Shown: one piece after another, positions 53,349 to 60,936 of the stretch
How the letters are laid out: each line of letters begins with the position of its first letter
Numbering within the stretch: the stretch's first letter is position 1
NCBI RefSeq assembly: GCF_013184775.1
Contig: NZ_JAATVV010000005.1
Coordinates: 186,001-250,000 of the forward strand
Direction: 5' to 3'
From: Martelella sp. HB161492
Lineage (GTDB): Bacteria; Pseudomonadota; Alphaproteobacteria; Rhizobiales; Rhizobiaceae
Length of the DNA stretch: 64,000 nucleotides
The notes under the pieces: model-generated
The model's database searches: none
What the model saw: only the letters and a program-made list of their open reading frames with translations
Told to the model about the DNA's origin: nothing
Translations under genes and position numbers: made by a program

Positions 53349-54269
53349 TCAGCGTTCGATGCGGGCTTCGACAAAGTGACCCGGGGCGATTTCAGCAAGC
53401 CGCGTTCCCGTGTTCGTGGGAACCAGCGGCGTGACGAGCTCGGCAGCTGAGAAAGCCGGAATAGCGGCAGCGATCTCCTCGGCCGTTGCGAAATGGCGTC
53501 GCCTGCGGGCACGCGGATCCATCACTGGAACAGCGTTCAGCAAGGCGCGCGTATAGGGATGGCGGGCATTCTGAAAGATCATTTCTGTCGGCGCCTTTTC
53601 CACCACCCGGCCATGATACATCACCACTAGCTGGTCGGTGAGCGAGCGTACCACGCTCAGATCATGGCTGATGAACAGGATGGAGAGCCCCATGTCAGCC
53701 TGTAGATCCTGCAGCAGGTTGACGATCTGCGCCTTGACCGAAACATCGAGCGCCGAAGTCGGCTCGTCGGCAACCAGAACTTTCGGCTTCAGGATTAGCG
53801 CGCGGGCGACGGCGACGCGCTGGCGCTGGCCACCGGACAGTTCATGCGGATAGCGATTGGCATAATCGCGCGAAAGGCCGACGCGCTCGAACCAGGAGAG
53901 GGCTTCCTGGCGCTGCGTGCGGCGCGTGCCGATCCTGTGGATGCGCAGGGGCTCGGCGATGATGTCGGCCAGCGTCATCATCGGGTCGAGCGCCGAATAG
54001 CTGTCCTGGAAGATGATCTGCATGGCGCGGCGATGTGGTCGCATGGCAACGGGGCTGAGTGCGGTAATGTCCATGCCGCTAAGCAGAACCTGGCCGGCGG
54101 TAATCTCGGTCAGCCGCATCGCCATCAAGCCGGTTGTGCTCTTGCCGGAGCCGCTTTCTCCGACCAGGCCGACAATGCTGTTTTCCGGCACGACAAGATC
54201 GACTGCATCGACGGCGCGCAGCGTGTCGTAATCCTTCGTCAGGGCGCGCAGTTCAAGGGCAGGGGGCAT
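53349..54269 (-). CDS. Peptide ABC transporter ATP-binding protein (DppF type, second operon)
   Basis: A 306-residue ATPase starting at the ATG at 54269, which overlaps the preceding stop (TAATG). Walker [10 protein letters not shown], signature LSGGQRQRV, Walker B VLVADEPTSALD, then HPYTRALLNAVPVMDPRARRR. The C-terminus lacks the usual cysteine cluster. Confidence 0.92.
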   Translation of the reverse strand: MPPALELRALTKDYDTLRAVDAVDLVVPENSIVGLVGESGSGKSTTGLMAMRLTEITAGQVLLSGMDITALSPVAMRPHRRAMQIIFQDSYSALDPMMTLADIIAEPLRIHRIGTRRTQRQEALSWFERVGLSRDYANRYPHELSGGQRQRVAVARALILKPKVLVADEPTSALDVSVKAQIVNLLQDLQADMGLSILFISHDLSVVRSLTDQLVVMYHGRVVEKAPTEMIFQNARHPYTRALLNAVPVMDPRARRRRHFATAEEIAAAIPAFSAAELVTPLVPTNTGTRLAEIAPGHFVEARIER

Positions 54270-55234
54270 TAGCTGAGCCTCCAGCAAGCGGCCTTGCGAC
54301 CGGTATCAATGGTTTCCAGCGCGGGCATTTCGGCCGCGCAGCGCGCCTCCGCCTTGTCGCAACGTGGCGAGAACGGGCATCCGGCTGGCGGACTGGCGGG
54401 ATTTGGTGACGCGCCTTCAATGGCGATCAGCCGCTGCCGCCCGGCTGTCTGGCCGGGAACACTGCGTAAGAGCGCCTGGGTGTAAGGGTGGCGTGCATCG
54501 TCAAACAGGGTTATCACCGGCGCTTCCTCCATGACCTTGCCGCCGTAAAGCACGACGACCCGGTCCACCGTCTCGGCAATGACGCCGAGATCATGGGTAA
54601 TCATGATCAGCCCCATGCCGAATTCGGCCTGGAGATCCTTGATCAGCTGAAGGATCTGCGCCTGGATGGTGACATCAAGGGCGGTGGTCGGCTCGTCGGC
54701 GATCAGGAGCCGTGGCTGGCAGGAAAGCGCCATGGCAATCATGGCGCGCTGCAGCATGCCACCGGAAAGTTGGTGCGGGTAGCTGTCGTAAACAGTGGCG
54801 GCGTTGCGGATCTCAACCCGCTCGAGCGATGCTTCGGCCTCGCTCCGGGCGTCTGCCTTGCTGCATTTGCGGTGGGTGCGGATGGTTTCGGAAAGCTGAT
54901 GCCCGATGGTGAAGACCGGATCGAACGAGCTCATCGGATCCTGAAAGACAAGGGCGGCAACTCTGCCGCGCAGATCGGCAAGCTGGCGTTTTGACGCCTT
55001 CAGCAGATCGACACCATCAAGCGTGAGAGCCGCGGCCTCCGTCTGCGCCGGCGGCTCGCGCAGTAGCCGCATCAGCGCCATGCAGGTGACGGATTTTCCC
55101 GAGCCGCTCTCGCCGACAATGCCGAGGCTTTCGCCCTCATCAATATGAAAGGAGACACCGCGCACGGCCTGCACGTTCCCCTCATGCTGGCGGAAACTGA
55201 CATGGAGATCGCGGATCTCTGCTAGCTTGGTCAT
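54269..55234 (-). CDS. Peptide ABC transporter ATP-binding protein (DppD type, second operon)
   Basis: A 321-residue ATPase from the ATG at 55234. Walker [11 protein letters not shown]-loop [12 protein letters not shown], signature LSGGMLQRA, Walker [13 protein letters not shown], and tail [14 protein letters not shown] with the OppD-type cysteines. An upstream in-frame start would add 26 unconserved residues. Confidence 0.92.
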   Translation of the reverse strand: MTKLAEIRDLHVSFRQHEGNVQAVRGVSFHIDEGESLGIVGESGSGKSVTCMALMRLLREPPAQTEAAALTLDGVDLLKASKRQLADLRGRVAALVFQDPMSSFDPVFTIGHQLSETIRTHRKCSKADARSEAEASLERVEIRNAATVYDSYPHQLSGGMLQRAMIAMALSCQPRLLIADEPTTALDVTIQAQILQLIKDLQAEFGMGLIMITHDLGVIAETVDRVVVLYGGKVMEEAPVITLFDDARHPYTQALLRSVPGQTAGRQRLIAIEGASPNPASPPAGCPFSPRCDKAEARCAAEMPALETIDTGRKAACWRLS

Positions 55235-55308
55235 TGCAATGGCATGTCCTGGTGGAGGCAATCGAGGCCTGTTCCCGGCGAAGTCGCCGGGAACAGCGGT
55301 CTGGCGGC

Positions 55309-56913
55309 TCACTGCTTTTCAATATGGGTGTAGAAATAGTGAGCCAGACGGTTGAGCGGCGTGAAGCCCTGCTTGTTGGGTTCAACGCCTTCGCCGGATA
55401 GCTTGTCGGATACCAGCGCGACGGTGATCGGATGGACCAGCGGAATGAAGGCCGCTTCGTCGATCAGCACCTCTTCGGCCTGTTCGTAGAGCTTGACACG
55501 CTCGTCCCAGGATGTCCCGGCATCGGCCTGCTTGATCAGCGTGTCGAAGCGGGGAATCTCATAGCCATGACGGCCGCCCGTGTAGAACAGGCCGAAGAAG
55601 TTGGACGGGTCGAGATAGTCATATTCATATGGCGCCAGGAACAGGTTGTTCTTCTTGTTCAGCAGGGCATCCATCCAGTCATTGATCGGCATGACGCGGA
55701 TCTTCATGGTGATGCCGAGTTCCTTTTTGAACTGGGCCTGCAGATATTGCAGCATGGGCGGGGTAATGGCGCCATTATAGCCGCCCTGTTCACGGTACCA
55801 GATTTCGATTTCCGGAAAACCCTTGCCGCCAGGATAGCCGGCGCGGGCCAGATAATCGCGCGCCTTGTCCGGGTCAAAGACCGCCAGATCGGCGATTTTC
55901 TGGCTGTAACCGGGATAGCCCGGAGCCAGCAGCGAACGTCCCGGAATTGCAAGGTTTTTCAGCACGGTCTGGGTCATCTCATCGCGGTTGATCGCATACC
56001 AGAGCGCCTTGCGGACATCGACATTGTTGAAGGGGGCGGAATCAAGATCGAAGGAAATATAGGAGACTGCGAAGACCGCGTTCTTGCGGATCTGGTCGGG
56101 GAAACGCTTTTCGGCAAAGGGAATCTGGCCGGCATTGAGCGAGGTCCAGTCGGTTTCACCCGCGAGGTAGGCGGGCATGCCGACTTCGGGCGCACCGAGA
56201 TCGCTGTCGATGTAAAGCTTGTCCAGCTTGGCCTGCCACGGGCCGTGATAGTCCGGGTTCTTCTCCATCATCATCGAGTTGTTGGATTTTTCCCAGCTGG
56301 TGATCTTGAATGGACCCGAGGCCAGCAGCGTATCGACATTGACGGCCCAGTCGTCACCATATTTGTCCCACTGATGTTCAGGCACCGGATACCAGAGACT
56401 GACAACGCTTGGCAGATAGGGTTTCGGCGTTGCCGTGGTGACGGAAATCGTGTGGTCATCAACGGCCTTGATGCCGAGTGTATCGACATCCTTTTCGCCT
56501 TCGGTCACAGCCTTCCAGTTTGCAATGCCACCGGCAAAATCCCAGTACCAGGCAAAATCATAGCCCTCGGTCGCGGCGCGCTTGAGCGCGAATATGTAAT
56601 CGCCGGCCGTCAGTGGTTCACCATCGCTCCAGACCAGATCCGGCTGCAGATGAAAGGTCCAGGTCAGGCCGTCGTCGCTGACCTCCCAGCTCTCAGCCGC
56701 CATCGGCGTCAGCGTGTAGTCCTTATCGAAGGTGGTGAGTGGAATCTGCGTCAGCTCCGGCTGGCCGGCGCGGGCATAGACGGTTTTCATGTAATCTGCA
56801 TAGGTCCCGGTCTTGCTATCCCCGGGGGCAGTCATCTGGCTTTCGGCGGCGGCTGGCAGCACCATCGACAGGGACATGAACCCCGCCATTATGGCCTTGG
56901 CGACAAAATTCAT
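55309..56913 (-). CDS. Peptide-type (family 5) ABC substrate-binding protein, second operon
   Basis: A 534-residue receptor with a Sec signal (MNFVAKAIMAGFMSLSMVLP to AAA-E). It has the normal domain order: LTPMAAESWEVSDDGLTWTF and WSDGEPLTAGDYIFALKRA early, HTISVTTATPKPYLPSVVSL next, then VRKALWYAINRDEMTQTVL and the domain III region. This contrasts with the permuted receptor at 43780. First gene of the operon SBP-D-F-B-C-aminotransferase (-gntR). The promoter region upstream has a FadR-like site at 57075. Confidence 0.93.
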   Translation of the reverse strand: MNFVAKAIMAGFMSLSMVLPAAAESQMTAPGDSKTGTYADYMKTVYARAGQPELTQIPLTTFDKDYTLTPMAAESWEVSDDGLTWTFHLQPDLVWSDGEPLTAGDYIFALKRAATEGYDFAWYWDFAGGIANWKAVTEGEKDVDTLGIKAVDDHTISVTTATPKPYLPSVVSLWYPVPEHQWDKYGDDWAVNVDTLLASGPFKITSWEKSNNSMMMEKNPDYHGPWQAKLDKLYIDSDLGAPEVGMPAYLAGETDWTSLNAGQIPFAEKRFPDQIRKNAVFAVSYISFDLDSAPFNNVDVRKALWYAINRDEMTQTVLKNLAIPGRSLLAPGYPGYSQKIADLAVFDPDKARDYLARAGYPGGKGFPEIEIWYREQGGYNGAITPPMLQYLQAQFKKELGITMKIRVMPINDWMDALLNKKNNLFLAPYEYDYLDPSNFFGLFYTGGRHGYEIPRFDTLIKQADAGTSWDERVKLYEQAEEVLIDEAAFIPLVHPITVALVSDKLSGEGVEPNKQGFTPLNRLAHYFYTHIEKQ

Positions 56914-57060
56914 CGCGATTCTCTCCTGATTGACAACGACACTGTTCCCGATGGGCTTGTCAGCACAGGCGCTGCCGGCTGATGCCCGTTTTTTCCGCCT
57001 CGGTTTTGTCCCGAGGTCGGTTGACCGAATGCTCCGAACATAGTCGAAGACCCGGAATAA

Positions 57061-57085
57061 ATGTCTAATGACATATGTCTGACAA
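57061..57085. promoter_or_regulatory. Putative GntR/FCD operator pair upstream of the second peptide operon
   Basis: Two overlapping dyads: ATGTC-TAAT-GACAT (57061-57074) and ATGTCTGACAA (57075-57085). The second is one mismatch from T.GT...AC.A and from the site before the GntR gene. It lies 148 bp upstream of the binding-protein start. The rest of the 598-bp gap (56914-57511) holds a dispersed repeat but no gene. Confidence 0.6.
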
Positions 57086-57172
57086 ATTTATGATGGCTTT
57101 GCAATGCATCATTTCCGGAATCTGCCATTTGTTGCAGGGCATGATGGTAGACCGGGGTGCCACGCTAGCGCA

Positions 57173-57267
57173 CCGGCTCGAAAGTCGGAGCCGATTTTCG
57201 AAAAGAACGATGCGTCGATTCAATAAGATTGAGCGTCCTGCTGCGTCCAAAAGGACGAACGGCTCTC
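57173..57267 (+). repeat. Dispersed intergenic repeat, copy 2
   Basis: Starts GCTAGCGCACCGGCTCGAAA, passes through GATTTTCGAAAAGAACGATG and the CGATTCAATAAGATTGAGCG block, then a CGTCC-AAAA-GGACG stem. Same orientation and order as copies 1 and 3. Confidence 0.8.
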
Positions 57268-57511
57268 AAGGGTTCCTGCATCAGCTGAACGCTGCAAAGA
57301 ACGACGTATTCCGGACCTGAAGCGTGTGCTGCCTGAATTCACAGAGAGCCTGTCGTCCACCGGCGTACGGCCGGAATGCTGCGGTTACGCAGCCATGATA
57401 TGTCGCATTTGAATTATGGTAACCTGATGAAAATTATCACAGAAATTGAATTTCGTATTACGTGGCAATCGCCTCTTCTGCCAGCACAGATTTCGATTGA
57501 AAGGTGTTGTG

Positions 57512-58843
57512 ATGATAGAACCTTCCTGCTCCAGAAGCTTCGGCGAACCAGCCAGTCAACACCCGGCCATAGGCGCGGAGCCGGCGAAGCGCAGCGTGAA
57601 AGCTATCGCTGCGGCGCTCGACGATGAAATCAGGGCGCACCAGACCCATCAGTCAAGATGGAACCAGCGCCGCATTGCACAGACGACGGCGCAAATGTCT
57701 CAGCTGTCATTGAGCGGGCTCATCAAGACGCGGAGCGACGACACGGCACGGGCACCGTTGCCGGACAAGGCGCAGTCCGAGACGCCGCGTGGCGGTGATG
57801 ATCAGAGGCCGTGCACGTCCTCTTCTTCGTCAGAAGCATATGAGGAGACAAGCAGTCTGGAGGATCTTTCCGTAAGCGAAGAGCCGGACAATGTTGTTGT
57901 CCTGAGGCGGAGAGACGGTGCGCCTCTTGATGCCGAGGATATCAGGCGCTTTTCATGCCGGCAGCCGAATAAGGGCGTTGCATTCTCGTCTCTGCTCAAT
58001 GCGCTGGCACCGGGCGACATGAAGGCCTCCTTTGAGGGGGCTGCGCGGGCCATGGAAGCAAGTCAGGGCAAGGCGGCGATGCGTAACTTGCTGATCGGGC
58101 TGAACGTCAACGCCAGCGATATTGGTCTGCGTGACGCCCAGATAAAGCAATTGCTGCAGGTCTTCCAGAAATTTCCATCGGATCAGGAACTGGCGAGCCT
58201 GATTGCAGATACGTGCCAGGCGGCCGATCCTGTCAACAGCAAGTCATGGAAGAATCTGGAACTCGTCGACACGCTCATATGCAAGGCAACCACCCACAAG
58301 CTGGAGCGGGAGGTTACGGATGCGGGATTCCGGGCGCTTTGCGCGCATAGCCTGTCGGTTGCCTGCCTCGACTTGATCAAGGATTGTGTTGCTTCCTCGC
58401 TACGGGAAGAGACTGAAGAACAGGCTGCCCAGTCTCTGCGTCTTGCCGCCGAGCTCAAGCGCGAATTTGATCTGCCCTGCCTGCTGGAGAAACACAACTT
58501 TTCCAGGTGCGACACGACGCACAAGACCATATCACCTCAACTGCGGGAGGCGGCAACGAACAGGCTGGGGTGGTTCACCGGCAATAGAATGGAACTCGAA
58601 CGAAACTTGCTGCAAAACGAGCAATGTTATCGGATGCTCGAGACCCTCATGCAGGGCCGGTGGGAAGCCGAACTGAAACAGCTTCGCACTGTCAGCGCGA
58701 CGCATGCTGAGCAGATGCTTGGCTATGCCAAAGTGAGGGACAGTGTGACGGCCTATATGGATGGACTGCGCCGGGATTCCGGCGTCATCAACGTTCTCCG
58801 GTCAAATATGCAGAGGCTGATGAGGAAACCCTGGGCAATTTGA
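57512..58843 (+). CDS. Large protein of unknown family, effector-like (443 residues)
   Basis: Starts at the ATG at 57512 with AAAGGTG upstream. Residues 1-30 are polar and Ser/Ala/Pro-rich (MIEPSCSRSFGEPASQHPAI), as in type III-secreted proteins; there is no Sec or Tat signal. A low-complexity Ser/Glu region (about 100-125) separates it from an all-helical C-terminal body (about 145-443) with KGVAFSSLLNALAPGDMKAS, LLIGLNVNASDIGLRDAQIK and LRLAAELKREFDLPCLLEKH. No domain recognised and no homologous neighbour, though another such protein lies at 60933-62891. Secretion is inference; no secretion apparatus is in the window. Confidence 0.6.
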   Translation: MIEPSCSRSFGEPASQHPAIGAEPAKRSVKAIAAALDDEIRAHQTHQSRWNQRRIAQTTAQMSQLSLSGLIKTRSDDTARAPLPDKAQSETPRGGDDQRPCTSSSSSEAYEETSSLEDLSVSEEPDNVVVLRRRDGAPLDAEDIRRFSCRQPNKGVAFSSLLNALAPGDMKASFEGAARAMEASQGKAAMRNLLIGLNVNASDIGLRDAQIKQLLQVFQKFPSDQELASLIADTCQAADPVNSKSWKNLELVDTLICKATTHKLEREVTDAGFRALCAHSLSVACLDLIKDCVASSLREETEEQAAQSLRLAAELKREFDLPCLLEKHNFSRCDTTHKTISPQLREAATNRLGWFTGNRMELERNLLQNEQCYRMLETLMQGRWEAELKQLRTVSATHAEQMLGYAKVRDSVTAYMDGLRRDSGVINVLRSNMQRLMRKPWAI

Positions 58844-59143
58844 CAGAAACGGGTTCTGCCTTCTGGTTCTTTGCTTGAAACAGCCGTCGCGGCAAGAAAT
58901 CTCCATGTCGGCCATCTCCTCCGGCGGGATTTCATCCAGACGGCGTCAGGCGCCGCTGGTCGAGAAAATGGCATCAATGTCTGCCGGCTGCCTCCGTCGG
59001 TGCGTTACGACATTTCTTGCCAGCTGGGTCAGCGGTCGCAGTGCGCCCTGCACGATGCTGGTGCGGGGCGCATTGCATTCGTGTCCTTTCCGAAATCGTC
59101 ACATGGGCCCCGTCCTATGAGCGCTTGACCCTGCCGCACCCTG
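58844..59143. other. Intergenic region, no supported gene
   Basis: 300 bp between the convergent unknown gene and the MFS gene. Short open frames exist on both strands but none is protein-like or has a good ribosome-binding site; no clear terminator was seen. Confidence 0.35.
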
Positions 59144-60427
59144 TCAGCCTGCCACCGGAACGCGTTCGTCGATACCGGATCGGGACGGTCCGCCTTCGCC
59201 GCGGTCTTTCAGTCCTGCCACCATGGCGGCGGCGAGCAGCGCAAAGGCGATCGCCATCAGCCATACGGCGGTATAGGAGCCGTAGCTGTCGAAGAACAAT
59301 CCGCCCGCCCAGGCACCCGCCGCCGCGCCAAGGGCATGTCCGGCAGACAGAAGTCCCATGACTAGGCCCAGCATGCCGACACCAAGCCGGCTTGCGACAT
59401 AGGAGGCGAGCACCGGTACGGTGGAATAGTCGAAGAAGCCGAACATGACCGAGAAGACCAGCAGCAAAGCATAATTGTTCGAGATGTAGATCAGCAGCAC
59501 AAAGCTCAGGGCCCGCATGAGATAGATGATCGCGAGCAATAGCGGCCGATGCATCCGGTCGGAGAGATAGCCCGCCGTGATCATGCCAAGCAGATTGATG
59601 CCGGAGAGCAGGCCGTAGGCGGTGGCACTCGGGACGGGGCCGAAACCACAGGCCGACGCATAGGGCATAAGGTGGGTCTCGATAACGCCGGTGGAGGTGA
59701 AGCCGCAAATGGCGAAACTCCACAGCAGGGCGTGAAACACCGGATTGAGAAACAGACCGCCGATCCGCCGTCCGAGCGCATGGTCAGCCGTTGCCGTTTC
59801 AACGGCGTCCTGCTGCGGATGATCCCGCTTTGGTGGGCGTCTGAGCAGTGCCAGGGTCACCGGGACAAGGATGAAACAGCCGATGGCCAGCATCATGAAG
59901 GGGCGCTGCCAGTCGCCACCCGCCATCAGGGCCGCGAGAAGCGGCATCAGCGCCAGCTGTCCTGCCGTGGAGCCGGAGGTGGCAATCCCCGTTGCGAGGC
60001 CCCGGTTCCTGTCGAACCGCTGCGCCACTGCGGCGGAAACAACATGCTGAGCGATGCTGCCGAAACCGATGGCCGCAACACCGGCAAAGCCCAGCGGCAG
60101 CAGATAGGCGGAAACGCCCGGAACGGCCATGGTGACCAATGCCATGCCAATGCCGATTGCAGCCAGTCCGGCGGCAAGCAGGCCGCGCGCGCCATAGCGG
60201 TCGGCAAGCCCACCGGCAAAGGGCGCGACAAGCGCCATGACGATCATAGCCATGGCTGCGATGGCGGAGATCGTGCTGCGCGACCAGCCAAAGTCTGCCT
60301 GCCACAGGGGCATGGCAAGCGAGAGCGAGCCTCGCACGGAAAAGGAAAAAGCCAGCGTAGCAAAGCCAAGAATGACGACAATCCATGGATTTCCGCCGGG
60401 TTGACGGTGCGGCGCGTCGGTTTTCAT
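59144..60427 (-). CDS. MFS transporter
   Basis: A 427-residue major facilitator with 12 predicted helices. It opens NPWIVVILGFATLAFSFSVR, has the loop 2-3 motif GGLADRYGARGLLAAG, and the equivalent loop 8-9 SDRMHRPLLLAI. The pattern resembles the OFA/monocarboxylate-like and cyanate-permease-like MFS groups. Expressed with, and 56 bp after, the ArsR-type regulator, so it is probably an efflux or uptake system under its control. Substrate unknown. Confidence 0.88.
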   Translation of the reverse strand: MKTDAPHRQPGGNPWIVVILGFATLAFSFSVRGSLSLAMPLWQADFGWSRSTISAIAAMAMIVMALVAPFAGGLADRYGARGLLAAGLAAIGIGMALVTMAVPGVSAYLLPLGFAGVAAIGFGSIAQHVVSAAVAQRFDRNRGLATGIATSGSTAGQLALMPLLAALMAGGDWQRPFMMLAIGCFILVPVTLALLRRPPKRDHPQQDAVETATADHALGRRIGGLFLNPVFHALLWSFAICGFTSTGVIETHLMPYASACGFGPVPSATAYGLLSGINLLGMITAGYLSDRMHRPLLLAIIYLMRALSFVLLIYISNNYALLLVFSVMFGFFDYSTVPVLASYVASRLGVGMLGLVMGLLSAGHALGAAAGAWAGGLFFDSYGSYTAVWLMAIAFALLAAAMVAGLKDRGEGGPSRSGIDERVPVAG

Positions 60428-60483
60428 CGGCAGTCTCCTGAGGTCGGCTGTGCGGCGACAGTCAGCGCGCCGCTTGGGTGCAA

Positions 60484-60780
60484 TTAAAAGTGCCTGATCT
60501 CATCCGCGAGTGCGGCGAGCGCCGCGTCATTACGGCTGAAATAGGTATATTTCCCGATCCTGTCTGAATGGAGCAGCCCGGCCTGCGTCAATATCTTCAG
60601 GTGAACAGACGCCGTGGCCGGGGTAACGCCAAGCCTCTCGGCGATGGTCAGCCCGCAGACGCCATGGCGAGAGGTGGTGCCGCCGCTATCGAAAAAAGCA
60701 TCCGGCTCTTTCAGCCATCGAAGGATCCAGAGCCGCTTCTCGTTCGCGAGCGCGGAAATTCGAGTTGCCAACAAATCCAT
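60484..60780 (-). CDS. ArsR-type winged-helix regulator
   Basis: A 98-residue ArsR/HxlR-like regulator: ISALANEKRLWILRWLKEPD at the start, the recognition helix in GVTPATASVHLKILTQAGLL, and a wing GKYTYFSRN. No ELCVCDL metal box and few cysteines, so it senses something other than metals like arsenic. Directly upstream of the MFS gene; an AATTAG dyad sits just before its start codon. Confidence 0.9.
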   Translation of the reverse strand: MDLLATRISALANEKRLWILRWLKEPDAFFDSGGTTSRHGVCGLTIAERLGVTPATASVHLKILTQAGLLHSDRIGKYTYFSRNDAALAALADEIRHF

Positions 60781-60788
60781 GATTAATG

Positions 60789-60808
60789 AATTAGTTTATC
60801 ATCTAATT
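60789..60808. promoter_or_regulatory. Probable ArsR-type operator
   Basis: AATTAG (60789-60794) and CTAATT (60803-60808) form a dyad with an 8-nt spacer within an AT-rich promoter region, 8 bp from the regulator start. Position suits autorepression. Confidence 0.6.
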
Positions 60809-60830
60809 GTTGTCAATGGCATCTGCCGCG

Positions 60831-60936
60831 TCTAGCGCAGAGGCTCGAAAATCGGAATCGATTTTCGAAAGGAACGATGCGTAGATTCAATAAAATAGAG
60901 CATCCTGGTGCGTCCAAAAGGACGCACGGCGCCTAG
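60831..60936 (+). repeat. Dispersed intergenic repeat, copy 3
   Basis: The most complete copy: TCTAGCGC at one end and GCGCCTAG at the other form near-inverted termini, with GATTTTCGAAAGGAACGATG inside and a GTGCGTCC-AAAA-GGACGCAC stem (60908-60927). The stop codon of the minus-strand gene (60933-60935) lies inside its right end. Confidence 0.8.

Noticed and set aside
57268-57511. tts-box, hrp-box or PIP-box upstream of effector-like gene 1
   Set aside because: No match to GTCAG..TT.TCG, GGAACC-N16-CCAC or TTCG-N15-TTCG was found in the upstream 250 bp.
58871-59128. Short plus-strand frames after effector-like gene 1
   Set aside because: Overlapping frames with no start signals, no similarity and poor composition.
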